A stretch of DNA of 64,000 bases from Qipengyuania_C sp046254955. GTDB lineage: Bacteria > Pseudomonadota > Alphaproteobacteria > Sphingomonadales > Sphingomonadaceae. Position numbers and translations under genes: made by a program. The notes under the pieces are model-generated. The model ran no database searches. It was not told where the DNA came from and saw nothing but the letters and a program-made list of their open reading frames with translations. Numbering within the stretch: the first letter of the stretch is position 1; each line of letters starts with the position of its first letter. Shown one piece after another: positions 1-9,086 of the stretch. Where the stretch lies: positions 682,001 through 746,000 of the forward strand of contig NZ_JBJXRG010000001.1 of NCBI RefSeq assembly GCF_046254955.1. The letters are read 5' to 3'.

Positions 1-291
1 CACCGGCCCTGCGCCAAGCTGATGAACCAGCTGCGCAAGATCGTAGACCATGTCGTTGGAATGGTAATTCCCGTCAGACACCCAGTCCGAATCGCCGTGT
101 CCGCGGTGATCCATGGCCACGACGTGCCAATCGTCGCGCAGCTGCTCTGCCGCCCAATCCCAGTTGCGGGCATGGTCGCGCCCGCCATGCACCATGACGA
201 GCGGCGGCTTGTCGCTGTTGCCCCAATCGAAGTAGTTGAGCTTGAGGCGCTGCGAGACAAAGGTCTGCGATGTGGGTCCTGAACCGTTCAT
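1..291 (-). CDS. alpha/beta hydrolase, N-terminal part (runs off the window)
   Basis: The first 97 codons of a minus-strand gene whose 3' end lies before the window. Reverse translation gives an alpha/beta-hydrolase N-terminus: a strand followed by VMVHGGRDH (residues 32-40, the oxyanion-loop HG motif) and then MDHRGHGDSDW (60-70), as in haloperoxidase/epoxide-hydrolase-like esterases. The nucleophile elbow and the catalytic acid and His are not in the window, so the substrate cannot be judged. The ATG at 289-291 lies 36 bases after the prfC stop on the same strand, so it may be the last gene of the pheS-pheT-prfC transcript. Confidence 0.8.
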   Translation of the reverse strand, partial: MNGSGPTSQTFVSQRLKLNYFDWGNSDKPPLVMVHGGRDHARNWDWAAEQLRDDWHVVAMDHRGHGDSDWVSDGNYHSNDMVYDLAQLVHQLGAGPV

Positions 292-327
292 GGCACTTCC
301 ATGCCGCGCGGCGCGCGCTCTCGCAAG

Positions 328-1872
328 CTAGCGTTCCTTGGTGGCGGAGAATTTAAGCTCCGGATTCTTCTCTTCCTGGTAGCCGACATCCCACGGGCTT
401 TTGGCGAGGAAGACGAGGTCGCCGTCGCGATCCTTGGCCAGGTGCGCACGGTTGAAGTTCTCGAATTCGTCGAGCGCCGCCTGTTCGCCCTTCAGCCAGC
501 GGGCCGTGGCGAAGGGCGAATCTTCGAGCATGGCCTCGACCTTGTACTCGGCGGAAAGCCTCGAGATCAGCACATCGAGCTGGAGCTGGCCGACGACGCC
601 AACAATCCATTGCCCGCCGATCTCTGGGTAGAAGACCTGGATCACGCCCTCTTCGCTGAGATCGTCCAGCGCCTTCCTGAGCTGCTTGGTTTTGGTCGGA
701 TCCTTGAGCTGGACCCGGCGCAGGATTTCCGGCGCGAAGTTGGGCAGGCCGGTGAAGCGGACCTGGTTCTTCTCCGACAGTGTATCACCCACGCGCAATG
801 TCCCGTGATTGGGGATGCCGATGATATCGCCCGCTTCCGCGGTGTCGGCAATCTCCCGGTCCTGCGCGAAGAAAAGGATCGGCGAGTGGATCGCAATCGG
901 CTTGCCGAGGCCCGAAGGCGTCAGCTTCATGCCGCGTTTGAAGGTGCCCGAGACCTGCCGCATGAAAGCGATCCGGTCGCGGTGGTTGGGGTCCATATTG
1001 GCCTGCACCTTGAAGATAAAGCCGGTCACCTCGCCGTATTCGGGCGAGATCTGCGCATCGCCCGCTGGCTGAGGGCGCGGCGGCGGTGCCCAGCGCGCTA
1101 TCGCATCGATCAGTTCCTCGACACCGAAATTCTTGAGCGCAGAGCCAAAGAAGACCGGAGTGAGATCGCCGTTCCGATAGGCTTCGAGATCGAATTCGGG
1201 ATAGCCGATCCGGGTCAACTCGATCTCTTCGGCGCGTTCCTCGTCCAGTTCGTCCACAAGACCATCAAACGGTTCGCGCGTGCCGAGATATTCCTTGCTG
1301 TCGCCTTCGGGCTTCGCAACCGTATCGCTCGCAAAATCGAGTACGCCCTTGAACAATCCGCCCATGCCCAGCGGCGCGCTTTGCGGCGAGACATCGAGCG
1401 CCAGTGCATCGGCCACTTCATCGAGGATCTCGAACAGCGGACGCCCTTCGCGATCGACCTTGTTGACGAAGGTGATGATCGGCACGCTACGCAGGCGGCA
1501 CACTTCGAACAGCTTGCGCGTTTGCGGCTCGATCCCCTTGGCAGCGTCGATCACCATGATCGCCGAATCGACCGCGGTCAGAGTGCGATAGGTATCTTCG
1601 GAGAAATCCTCGTGCCCCGGGGTATCGAGCAAGTTGAAGGTGATGGTCTCGCCATCATATTCCTTCTCGAACGTCATGACGCTCGAGGTCACCGAAATAC
1701 CGCGCTGCTGCTCGATCTTCATCCAGTCCGAACGGGCCCGCCGCGCCTGCCCGCGCGCCTTGACCTCGCCCGCGAGGTGGATCGCGCCGCCTTGCAGCAG
1801 GAGCTTCTCGGTCAGCGTGGTTTTCCCCGCGTCAGGGTGCGAAATGATCGCGAAAGTACGGCGATTGGACAT
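328..1872 (-). CDS. prfC: peptide chain release factor 3
   Basis: Translational GTPase that recycles RF1/RF2 from the ribosome after peptide release; cytosolic. The 514-residue length is close to the usual ~525. The G domain is plain: P-loop HPDAGKTT (12-19), switch I QQRGISVT (55-62), DTPGH (83-87), NKVD (137-140). Domain 2 and the RF3 C-terminal domain follow (for example FKRGMKL and the VGVVGQLQLDVL segment, which also occurs in EF-G relatives). It lies 20 bases after pheT on the same strand and may be cotranscribed with it. A 531-codon open frame on the opposite strand is an antisense shadow. The main alternative, another EF-G-like GTPase, is unlikely given the RF3-type C-terminus. Confidence 0.96.
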   Translation of the reverse strand: MSNRRTFAIISHPDAGKTTLTEKLLLQGGAIHLAGEVKARGQARRARSDWMKIEQQRGISVTSSVMTFEKEYDGETITFNLLDTPGHEDFSEDTYRTLTAVDSAIMVIDAAKGIEPQTRKLFEVCRLRSVPIITFVNKVDREGRPLFEILDEVADALALDVSPQSAPLGMGGLFKGVLDFASDTVAKPEGDSKEYLGTREPFDGLVDELDEERAEEIELTRIGYPEFDLEAYRNGDLTPVFFGSALKNFGVEELIDAIARWAPPPRPQPAGDAQISPEYGEVTGFIFKVQANMDPNHRDRIAFMRQVSGTFKRGMKLTPSGLGKPIAIHSPILFFAQDREIADTAEAGDIIGIPNHGTLRVGDTLSEKNQVRFTGLPNFAPEILRRVQLKDPTKTKQLRKALDDLSEEGVIQVFYPEIGGQWIVGVVGQLQLDVLISRLSAEYKVEAMLEDSPFATARWLKGEQAALDEFENFNRAHLAKDRDGDLVFLAKSPWDVGYQEEKNPELKFSATKER

Positions 1873-1892
1873 GGTGTGTCGGTCTGCTCGGC

Positions 1893-4289
1893 CTAGCGGC
1901 GCAGCTCCGCTCCCTGCTTGGCTGCCGCTGCGACAATCTTGTCCGAAATCGCCTTGATCTCCTCGTCGGTGAAGCTCTTTTCGCCCGGCTGGAGGGTGAC
2001 TTCGACAGCGACTGATTTCTTGCCTTCCGGCACGCCCTGTCCGGCGAACACATCGAAAACACGCGCGCTGGTGATCGCCTGCTTGTCCGCACCGTTTACG
2101 GAGCGCACCAGATCGCCCGCCGCGAGATCGACAGGGACAAGGAATGCGAAATCGCGCGTGATCGCTTGCAATGCGGGCGGCGCGTAGGCCGGGCGAGCAA
2201 AAGAGCCGCCGCCCTTTCGCGGAGGAATTGCATCGAGGAACAGCTCGACTGCCATCACCGGCCCATCGATATCGAACGCCTTGAGCGTGGCGGGATGCAG
2301 CGCGCCGAAACGTGCCAGCACGTTCTTGGGTCCGAGCCGAAGCGTGGCGGACTGGCCCGGGTGGAACTGCGACCCCGCCTCTCCCATCACCATCAGGTTC
2401 GCGACCGGAGCACCTGCGGCTTCGAGCAGCGCCAGCGCCTCAGCCTTGGCATCGAACGCGTCGAAGCTTTCAGCCTTACCGTTATCCCAGCCGCGCGGCG
2501 TCTTCTCGCCGGCGAGCAATACGCCCAACGTAGGTCGTTCGTCGCTCGCACCTTTCTCGCCGCGGAAGTAGCGCCTTCCGATTTCGAACAGGCGCGAGCT
2601 TGCCGCGCCGCGATCCTGGTTGCGCTTGGCCGCAGCCAGCAATCCCGGGATCATCGACGGCCGCATTGCCTTCATGTCTTCGCTAATCGGGTTCTCGAGC
2701 ACCCAAAGGCCGCCATTGCCTTCAGTGAAGTGATCGGCATCGGCTTCGGGAATGAACGACCATGTCACAGCCTCGTTGAGCCCGCGTGCGGCAGCGGCAC
2801 GACGCAGTTTGCGCTCGGCTGCCTGTTCCGCAGTCGCAGTCGGGCGCGCGACGCCATCCGCGCGCGGCAAGGCGACGCTTCGCACCGCATCGAGCCCGTG
2901 AATCCGGACGACTTCTTCGACAAGGTCTGCAGCGCCTTCAATATCGTGGCGGCGCGGCGGGCAGGAGACCTGCCAGTTGGGCCCCACTTCGAAGCCAAGG
3001 CTTCCCAGGATCGCACGTTGCTCTTCATCGCCAACTGCGATGCCGCCCAGCTTTTCCGTCAGCGCAGGATCGAACGCGACCTGCTTCGGCGCGGTCGGCG
3101 GTGAACCGGCGCGCATGACTTCGCTCGCCTCGCCGCCGCAAACACGCTGGATCAAACTGGTCAGGATCGCGAGACCGTCATCGAGGAATTCGGGATCGAC
3201 CCCGCGCTCGAACCGCGTACGGGCATCCGAGGCGAGCCCCAGTTTGCGCCCAGTCACACCGATCCGCTCCGGGTCGAAATAGGCGATCTCGAGCAGCACG
3301 TCGGCGGTACCTTCGGTCACACCCGAATGCTCGCCGCCCATGATCCCGGCGATGTCGTGCACGCCCGCATCGTCCGCAATCACCGTCATACTGGAATCGA
3401 GCGTGTAGGTCTTCTCGTTGAGCGCCTCGACCTTCTCGCCATCCTTGGCGCGGCGCGCCACGACGGCGCCTGTCAGCTTGGCGAGGTCATAGGCGTGCGC
3501 CGGGCGGCCGAAAGCCAGCAACACATAATTGGTGATGTCGACAATCGCGCTGATTGGGCGCTGGCCCGCTGCAATCAAACGTCGCTGCATCCAGTCGGGC
3601 GAGGACACCGTGTTGTCGACGCCCTTGATCACGCGGCCATAGAATGCCGGGCAGCCTTCGGAATCGTCGGTACGAATTTCGACCGGGCACGGCCCGGCCG
3701 CTTCGATCTCGGACACTTCGATCGGTTTGAACGTGCCCACGCCCGCCGCCGCGAGATCGCGGGCGATGCCATAGACACCCATGCAATCGGGCCGGTTGGG
3801 CGTGATCGCCACATCGAAGATCGGCGAGGCGTCACTGTATTCGGCAAAGCTCGATCCGACCGGTGCTTCTTCGGGCAGTTCGATAATGCCGTCGTGCTCG
3901 TCGCCAAGTTCGAGCTCGCGCACCGAGCACATCATTCCATTGCTTTCGACGCCGCGAATCGCGCTCTTGCGCAATTCCATTCCGTTCGCCGGGACCACCG
4001 CACCAGGCAGGCCCAGCACGCCTTTCATTCCCGCACGCGCATTGGGCGCGCCGCAAACGACCTGCAGCGGATCGCCTTCCCCGGTGTCTACAGTGAGCAC
4101 CTGCAGCTTGTCGGCATCGGGATGTTTGGCGGCGGTCAGGACCGTGGCCACACAGAACCCCTCCAGCCGATCCGCCGGGTCTTCGAGCCCTTCGACCTCG
4201 TGTCCTATCCGGTTGAGCGCAGCCGCTATTTCCGCCGCGCTCGCTTCGGTTTCAAGGAAGTACTTGAGCCATTCGAGCGAGAACTTCAT
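1893..4289 (-). CDS. pheT: phenylalanine--tRNA ligase beta subunit
   Basis: Beta chain of the alpha2-beta2 phenylalanyl-tRNA synthetase; it carries the editing and tRNA-binding modules while pheS carries the aminoacylation site. The 798 residues match the bacterial family (~795). Domains in order: an N-terminal EMAP/tRNA-binding fold (about 39-150, with FCVATVLTAAKHPDADKL), the B3/4 editing domain (about 210-380), B5 (about 400-475), a class II-like core, and a C-terminal ferredoxin-fold anticodon-binding domain containing PAYAPPALQAITRDFAF. The start ATG overlaps the pheS stop (ATGA at 4286-4289), so the two are translationally coupled, which fits equimolar subunits. Confidence 0.97.
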   Translation of the reverse strand: MKFSLEWLKYFLETEASAAEIAAALNRIGHEVEGLEDPADRLEGFCVATVLTAAKHPDADKLQVLTVDTGEGDPLQVVCGAPNARAGMKGVLGLPGAVVPANGMELRKSAIRGVESNGMMCSVRELELGDEHDGIIELPEEAPVGSSFAEYSDASPIFDVAITPNRPDCMGVYGIARDLAAAGVGTFKPIEVSEIEAAGPCPVEIRTDDSEGCPAFYGRVIKGVDNTVSSPDWMQRRLIAAGQRPISAIVDITNYVLLAFGRPAHAYDLAKLTGAVVARRAKDGEKVEALNEKTYTLDSSMTVIADDAGVHDIAGIMGGEHSGVTEGTADVLLEIAYFDPERIGVTGRKLGLASDARTRFERGVDPEFLDDGLAILTSLIQRVCGGEASEVMRAGSPPTAPKQVAFDPALTEKLGGIAVGDEEQRAILGSLGFEVGPNWQVSCPPRRHDIEGAADLVEEVVRIHGLDAVRSVALPRADGVARPTATAEQAAERKLRRAAAARGLNEAVTWSFIPEADADHFTEGNGGLWVLENPISEDMKAMRPSMIPGLLAAAKRNQDRGAASSRLFEIGRRYFRGEKGASDERPTLGVLLAGEKTPRGWDNGKAESFDAFDAKAEALALLEAAGAPVANLMVMGEAGSQFHPGQSATLRLGPKNVLARFGALHPATLKAFDIDGPVMAVELFLDAIPPRKGGGSFARPAYAPPALQAITRDFAFLVPVDLAAGDLVRSVNGADKQAITSARVFDVFAGQGVPEGKKSVAVEVTLQPGEKSFTDEEIKAISDKIVAAAAKQGAELRR

Positions 4290-5392
4290 GCTTTCGCCCC
4301 TACGCCTGTGGACAATGTCGGCTGGTCGAGATGCGAGAAACCATAGTGGTCAAGCCAGCGCTGATCGCCATCGAAGAAGGCCCGCAGATCGTCCATGCCG
4401 TATTTCAGCATCGCGAGCCGGTCGACGCCGACACCGAAGGCGAAGCCCTGCCATTCATCGGGATCCAGCCCGGCAAATTGGATTACCTTGCGGTTGACCA
4501 CCCCGCTGCCGAGCAGCTCCATCCAGCCATGGCCGGGCGCATCGCCATCGCCGCCGAGCACGCGGCGGCCGTTGACTTCTTCCCAGCCGACATCGACTTC
4601 GACCGAAGGCTCGGTGAAGGGGAAGTAGCTGGGGCGCAGGCGCAGAACGATATCCTCGCGCTCGAAAAACGCCTTCAGGAACGTCTCCAACGTCCATTTG
4701 AGATGACCGAGATGGATATCGCGGTCGATCACAAGCCCTTCGACCTGGTGGAACATCGGCGTGTGCGTTGCGTCACTGTCGCTGCGGTAAACGCGGCCCG
4801 GGGCGATAAGCCGGATCGGAGCGCCTTGCTCCACCATGCTGCGGATCTGCACCGGCGAAGTATGCGTGCGCAGCAGCATCCGGTTCCCGTCGGCATTGTT
4901 GTCGCTTTCGGGGAAATAGAACGTGTCGTGCATCGCACGTGCCGGATGCGTCTCGGCCATGTTGAGCGCGGTGAAATTGTGCCAGTCGTCTTCGATCTCG
5001 GGGCCGGTCGCGACCGAGAATCCCATATCGGCAAAGATCTCCGCCAGCTCGTCCATCACCTGGCTGACCGGGTGGACCGAACCTTTCGGGGCCGATGATG
5101 CGGGTAAGGATAGGTCGACAACCTCGCGTGCCAGCTGCGCATTGAGCGCCGCTACATCGAGCTCGGCCTTGCGCGCAAGAAGCGCGTCCGTAACCGCCTG
5201 GCGCAAGCCGTGGATCTTCGGACCCTCGGTCTGCCGCTCTTCGGGGTTCATCTTGCCCAATGTCTTCAGCAAGGCAGAAATCGAGCCCTGCTTGCCGAGA
5301 TATTCCACACGCAGCTTCTCGACCGCATCGGCATTGTTCGCCGAAGCAATCGCGGCCAGGGCCGTCTCGCGCATCTGATCCAATTCACTCAT
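4286..5392 (-). CDS. pheS: phenylalanine--tRNA ligase alpha subunit
   Basis: Catalytic alpha chain of phenylalanyl-tRNA synthetase, a class II enzyme. Starting at the ATG at 5390-5392 gives 368 residues, the family norm; the open frame extends 81 codons further upstream, but that stretch is not family-like and has no support. An N-terminal coiled-coil arm (1-95) is followed by motif 2 (GRVYRSDSDATHTPMFHQVE, 199-218), the FPFTEPS substrate loop (257-263) and motif 3 (GFAFGVGVDRLAMLKYG, 316-332). It overlaps pheT by four bases. A gene for an AraC-type regulator lies 44 bases upstream on the same strand, between rplT and pheS. Confidence 0.97.
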   Translation of the reverse strand: MSELDQMRETALAAIASANNADAVEKLRVEYLGKQGSISALLKTLGKMNPEERQTEGPKIHGLRQAVTDALLARKAELDVAALNAQLAREVVDLSLPASSAPKGSVHPVSQVMDELAEIFADMGFSVATGPEIEDDWHNFTALNMAETHPARAMHDTFYFPESDNNADGNRMLLRTHTSPVQIRSMVEQGAPIRLIAPGRVYRSDSDATHTPMFHQVEGLVIDRDIHLGHLKWTLETFLKAFFEREDIVLRLRPSYFPFTEPSVEVDVGWEEVNGRRVLGGDGDAPGHGWMELLGSGVVNRKVIQFAGLDPDEWQGFAFGVGVDRLAMLKYGMDDLRAFFDGDQRWLDHYGFSHLDQPTLSTGVGAKA

Positions 5393-5436
5393 GCGGGGAG
5401 CCTCTAGCGGCAACTGCCGCAATGCTAAAGCCCAGT

Positions 5437-6348
5437 TTAGCGGTCCGGGACGCCTGCGGGCTTGTAAAGTGCCTGGTGGGCAACTCCCCCGCCCATGTTG
5501 GTAACCGATACCGCCGCTCCGACAAGCGGGTGCGCCAGCGCAGCATAATCGCTGGGCGTCATGTTCATGGCAGCCCTGAAGTCGCGGATGAAATGGGCCT
5601 GGTCGGCATAATGCGTGTCGAGCGCACTTATCCATCTCATCGAGGGGTCCAGCATGTATTTGCCAAGGCTGCGCAAGAAGCGCTGGCGCCGCAACAACAC
5701 ACCCCCGGTGAACCCGAAATGCCGCTTGCAGAAGCGCTCGAAAGTACGTGTGCTCATCCCCGCCATCGCCGCGATCGGCGGTACCGAAGTGGCTTCCGGG
5801 GAGAGCGTGCTCATGTGGACCGCATGTATCGTGCTTTCATTCGCCGGCCTCGCCCCCATCAATTGTCTCAGGGTTGCGTTGATCCGGCCTACAGCATTCG
5901 GCAGATCATCTCCGTCCTCACGCAGCGATTCGAGCAAATCTGCAAGCGATCGATCGGCCGGCGTTTCTCCGATATTACTGAACCGATTGGCCATCGTACT
6001 TGCAGGTATCCGGATAAATCGCGCCCAACCTGCCGGCGTAAAGCCGATGCCCCAGAACTTGCCGTTGCGAATGCGAAGGTGGGTAACCTTGTCCGTTGGT
6101 CCAGACAGAACCGCAGGCGGAACGGTGGCAAGCGGAAATTCTCCGATGCTTGCTTCATAGATTTCTGCAGTGCCGGTCCTGACATTGGCCTCCTCGGGAG
6201 GGAGCCAGTCTTCGATAGTGGTCCCTTGGGCCACTTCGGTCCGGTAATAGCCTGACAGGTATGGTGCGAGATCGGGAGGCGGCCCAGCCAGCCGGAGGCG
6301 CAGGCCGTTGCTCTCATGTTCAGCAAAATTCACCGATTCTTCGGACAA
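5437..6348 (-). CDS. AraC-family transcriptional regulator
   Basis: 303-residue AraC-type regulator with a DUF6597-like N-terminal half (about 15-140) and a C-terminal double helix-turn-helix at about 190-272, including PIAAMAGMSTRTFERFCKRH (191-210) and the second-helix region HFIRDFRAAMNMTPSDY. The likely start is TTG at 6346-6348, because GGAGGG sits six bases upstream; GTG at 6331-6333 is the alternative. The gene lies between the rplT terminator and pheS and could be transcribed from its own promoter. The effector and targets are unknown. The second AraC-type protein at 9087 is only distantly similar. Confidence 0.85.
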   Translation of the reverse strand: MSEESVNFAEHESNGLRLRLAGPPPDLAPYLSGYYRTEVAQGTTIEDWLPPEEANVRTGTAEIYEASIGEFPLATVPPAVLSGPTDKVTHLRIRNGKFWGIGFTPAGWARFIRIPASTMANRFSNIGETPADRSLADLLESLREDGDDLPNAVGRINATLRQLMGARPANESTIHAVHMSTLSPEATSVPPIAAMAGMSTRTFERFCKRHFGFTGGVLLRRQRFLRSLGKYMLDPSMRWISALDTHYADQAHFIRDFRAAMNMTPSDYAALAHPLVGAAVSVTNMGGGVAHQALYKPAGVPDR

Positions 6349-6409
6349 AGGCGACCCTCCGGCTGCGCCCGACGCTCAGCCCGAAAACTTTCATAGGTGT
6401 TTGAACTGA

Positions 6410-6442
6410 AAAGAAAAGGGCGGCCCAACAGGGCCGCCCTTT
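6410..6442 (-). terminator. intrinsic terminator after rplT
   Basis: A perfect 12-bp stem (AAAGGGCGGCCC at 6415-6426 with its complement at 6431-6442) around a 4-base loop. Read on the minus strand it is followed by TTTTCTTTTC, a classic Rho-independent terminator 22 bases after the rplT stop. It separates rpmI-rplT from the AraC-pheS-pheT block. Confidence 0.9.
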
Positions 6443-6464
6443 GATATTCACAAGTCGTTCGCGA

Positions 6465-6824
6465 TCAGGCCGGAAGCGCGTCCTTCGCCTGCTTGATGAT
6501 CGCATTGAAAGCCGCCGCCTCGTTCATGGCGAGATCCGCCATGACCTTACGATCGAGCTCAATGCCGGCAAGTTTCACGCCGTGCATGAACTGCGAGTAC
6601 GTCAGACCTTCGGCGCGGACCGCTGCGTTGATCCGCTGGATCCACAGCGCACGGAAATTGCGCTTCTTAACCTTGCGATCGCGATACGCGTACTGGCCGG
6701 CCTTTTCGACGGCCTGGCGCGCGATGCGAATGGTGTTCTTACGGCGACCGCGATAGCCCTTGGCCTGTTCGAGGAGCCGCTTGTGCTTGGTGCGGGTGGT
6801 GGTCCCGCGCTTGATGCGTGGCAT
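6465..6824 (-). CDS. rplT: 50S ribosomal protein L20
   Basis: 119 residues, the normal length for bL20, which binds 23S rRNA and is needed early in large-subunit assembly. The sequence is the canonical basic family: MPRIKRGTTTRTKHKRLLEQ at the start, then a helix rich in Lys/Arg with YRGRRKNTIRIARQAVEKA and the WIQRINAAVR segment. It lies downstream of rpmI on the same strand after a 106-base gap and is followed by an intrinsic terminator. infC, which often heads this operon elsewhere, is not next to it here. Confidence 0.97.
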   Translation of the reverse strand: MPRIKRGTTTRTKHKRLLEQAKGYRGRRKNTIRIARQAVEKAGQYAYRDRKVKKRNFRALWIQRINAAVRAEGLTYSQFMHGVKLAGIELDRKVMADLAMNEAAAFNAIIKQAKDALPA

Positions 6825-6930
6825 GTCAGTATATCCTTCTAGAAACTCGGTCCCGGCCCGTCTCCGTCTCCTAGCGTCCTATCGCTTCGCTGCTTGAGGA
6901 CAAGGGGAGGGGGTTGGAGCCGCTCTTCGA

Positions 6931-7134
6931 TTAATCCAGCCCGTATGGGGCCCACTTTTTCACGGTCTTAGTGTCGGCTTCTGACAACACCTTGGTGCCG
7001 CGGTTCTGGCGGATATACTTCGCATTGTGGCTGATCAGACGGTGGCGCTTTCCGGCGACACCATGCTTGACCTTGCCGGTGGCGGTGATCTTGAAGCGTT
7101 TCTTCACACCACTCTTGGTCTTCAGTTTGGGCAT
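6931..7134 (-). CDS. rpmI: 50S ribosomal protein L35
   Basis: bL35, a small basic 23S-binding protein: MPKLKTKSGVKKRFKITATG at the start, HRLISHNAKYIRQNRGT near the C-terminus. Two ATGs compete. AGGAG sits directly against the ATG at 7138-7140 but six bases before the ATG at 7132-7134, so the latter (67 residues) is preferred; it also gives the usual MPKLKT N-terminus. It heads a two-gene operon with rplT. An imperfect hairpin (7170-7191) lies about 35 bases upstream and may be in the leader. Confidence 0.96.
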   Translation of the reverse strand: MPKLKTKSGVKKRFKITATGKVKHGVAGKRHRLISHNAKYIRQNRGTKVLSEADTKTVKKWAPYGLD

Positions 7135-7268
7135 TTTCATCTCCTAGTGCAGAGACACGTCCAACCGGCCCTGGCAGCCCTTTCAGCCAGGCAGGCTCAT
7201 GAATCACGTGTCAGTGAAGGGCGCGCATTTAGCGTTTCGCGCGAGGATTGCAAGCTTTGCGGATGCTG

Positions 7269-8204
7269 TCAGGGCAGACGCCATTCGAAATCTACGAGTG
7301 CTTCGCTCACCTCCCACAACCGCTTGGCGACGTCCTCCTTGAGAGCGCGCCTCTCGATCTCGGCGTCTCCCACCGGGCCGCGCGCGTCAAACAAGCCCCG
7401 CGGACCATAATAGGCTCCGCTTTCGGCGCGCAGATCAGCCGCTCCGAGAACCGTCGGAAATGCGCCGAGCTCGGCCGGCTGAGCGAAGATGGCGTTCGAG
7501 ATCGAATAGATGCCCGCCATCACTGCATTGGGCCCGGTGCTGGTGAGAGAAGTCGCCGAATAGCCGGGATGGCAGGCGATCGAAGCGACGGAAGAATCGC
7601 CAGCCCGGAGCCTGCGGTGCAATTCGATCGCAAAGACAAGGTTGGCATACTTGCTCTGCGCATAGGCTCGCGATCGTTCGTAACCACGCTCAAGCATCAG
7701 GTTGTCGAAGTCGATCCAACCAAATTTATGCGCAATCGACGATACCGTGACGATCCTGCCTCCCGCCTCACCCACAAGCGGGAAAAGCAAACCCGAAAGG
7801 AGGAAGTGGCCAAGGTGATTGGTGCCAAGCTGCATTTCGAACCCGTCGGCAGTCTTCTGCTTGGGAGTCTGCATGATCCCGGCGTTGTTGATCAACGCAT
7901 CAAGCGGGCCAAAGTCATTTGTGACCTGTTCCGCCGCCGACCGTACTGACGACAAGTCGGCAAGATCGATCTGGACAAGACTGATTTTGCCCGGTCCGCA
8001 CAGGCTCACTTCAGCGACGGCAGCCTCGCCCTTGGCCTGGTCCCGCGCACCGATAACTACATCGGCATTGTTCTTGGCAAGAATTTTGGCGGCTTCGAGG
8101 CCGATGCCTGAATTGCCCCCGGTGATGAAGTAACGCTTGCCCTTAAGATTGGGAAGCTCGCCAGGCGTCCAATCCCTGATCCCGGTATCGATAATCTTCG
8201 GCAC
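7269..8204 (-). CDS. short-chain dehydrogenase/reductase (retinol-dehydrogenase-like)
   Basis: 311-residue SDR with N-terminal Rossmann motif TGGNSGIGLE, NNAG in ALINNAGIMQ, catalytic Ser in VSSIAHKFG, and YAQSK as the YxxxK pair. The long spacing and C-terminus are like the retinol dehydrogenase/WWOX branch. The start is GTG at 8202-8204, because AGGAGG lies six bases before it; the open frame continues upstream into the phosphatase gene without support. The start is 13 bases after the stop of the hisN-like gene, so they are probably cotranscribed. Substrate unknown; a role next to a histidinol-phosphatase-like enzyme is not obvious. Confidence 0.85.
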   Translation of the reverse strand: MPKIIDTGIRDWTPGELPNLKGKRYFITGGNSGIGLEAAKILAKNNADVVIGARDQAKGEAAVAEVSLCGPGKISLVQIDLADLSSVRSAAEQVTNDFGPLDALINNAGIMQTPKQKTADGFEMQLGTNHLGHFLLSGLLFPLVGEAGGRIVTVSSIAHKFGWIDFDNLMLERGYERSRAYAQSKYANLVFAIELHRRLRAGDSSVASIACHPGYSATSLTSTGPNAVMAGIYSISNAIFAQPAELGAFPTVLGAADLRAESGAYYGPRGLFDARGPVGDAEIERRALKEDVAKRLWEVSEALVDFEWRLP

Positions 8205-8217
8205 GCTCAGCCTCCTA

Positions 8218-8991
8218 TCAGCCCATCGCTTCGAGCACGTCTTCAAGGCGCGCGGGATCGCCGAGCGCAATCACTCTTCCGTCACTCGCGGCATCGAGCG
8301 GATTGCCTTGCCAGTCGCTCATGATGCCGCCTGCACCCTCCACGACGGGAACCAGCGCGGCATAGTCATATAGCTTGAGCCCGGCCTCGATCACCAGATC
8401 GACGTGGCCACTCGCCACTAGGGCGTAGTTGTAGCAATCGCCGCCGTAGATGATCTTGCGTTCGGCGACCGATTTCGCGACGCCCATGAAGGCATCGACA
8501 TCGTCTCCAGAAAACTGATGCGGGGTCGTAGTCGCCAGAACCGCGTCGGACAGCTCGCGGCACGGCGCGACCTGTGCGGGCTTTCCGTTGAAAGTCGTCC
8601 CTTCGCCGATCCGGCCGACCCAGCGCTCCTGCGCGATTGGCTGGTCGATGACGCCAAGTACCGGCCAGCCGTCCTGCACGAGCGCGATAAGCGTGCCGAA
8701 TATCGGGCGTCCGGCAATGAAGCTGGTAGTGCCGTCGATCGGATCGAGAACCCATTGGCGGCCGGCGCCTTCGTTGCGTGTGCCGAATTCCTCACCAATG
8801 ATCCCGTCATCGGGCCGCTGGTCCTCGATGATCGCGCGCATGGCAGATTCGGCGGCGCGGTCGGCCTCGGTAACAAAGCTGCGATCGGCCTTTTGCTCCT
8901 GCGACCACTCGCCGCGAAACAGCGGACGGATTGCCGCACCGGCGGCTTCGGCAAGAGCATTGGCCAGAGCAAGATCACTGTTGGAAGTCAT
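8218..8991 (-). CDS. hisN: histidinol-phosphatase, inositol-monophosphatase family
   Basis: Mg2+-dependent phosphatase of the IMPase fold, 257 residues. Metal ligands are visible: GEEFG (66-70) and VLDPIDGTTS (81-90), with the late motif YDYAALVPVVEGAGG where generic IMPases have WDxAA. The YDYxALVPV form is typical of HisN-type histidinol-phosphate phosphatases, which complete the penultimate phosphate-removal step of histidine synthesis in bacteria that lack the HisB-N phosphatase. The rest of the his operon is not nearby, so the assignment rests on family motifs. An inositol monophosphatase or related sugar phosphatase remains possible. Confidence 0.75.
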   Translation of the reverse strand: MTSNSDLALANALAEAAGAAIRPLFRGEWSQEQKADRSFVTEADRAAESAMRAIIEDQRPDDGIIGEEFGTRNEGAGRQWVLDPIDGTTSFIAGRPIFGTLIALVQDGWPVLGVIDQPIAQERWVGRIGEGTTFNGKPAQVAPCRELSDAVLATTTPHQFSGDDVDAFMGVAKSVAERKIIYGGDCYNYALVASGHVDLVIEAGLKLYDYAALVPVVEGAGGIMSDWQGNPLDAASDGRVIALGDPARLEDVLEAMG

Positions 8992-9086
8992 GGCCCGAGC
9001 CTTTCGTTGCGCCGATCCTTCCGGTCAAGACACAAAGCTGCTAAAGCACCCTCCGGGTAGCCAATGAAAACAGGGTCCATAGCGCA

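Noticed and set aside
301..1896. A 531-codon open frame on the plus strand
   Set aside because: It is antisense to prfC, which has all GTPase motifs; the long frame results from GC-rich codon usage.
5393..5635. 81-residue N-terminal extension of pheS
   Set aside because: Not family-like and not preceded by a ribosome-binding site; the normal PheS N-terminus starts at 5392.
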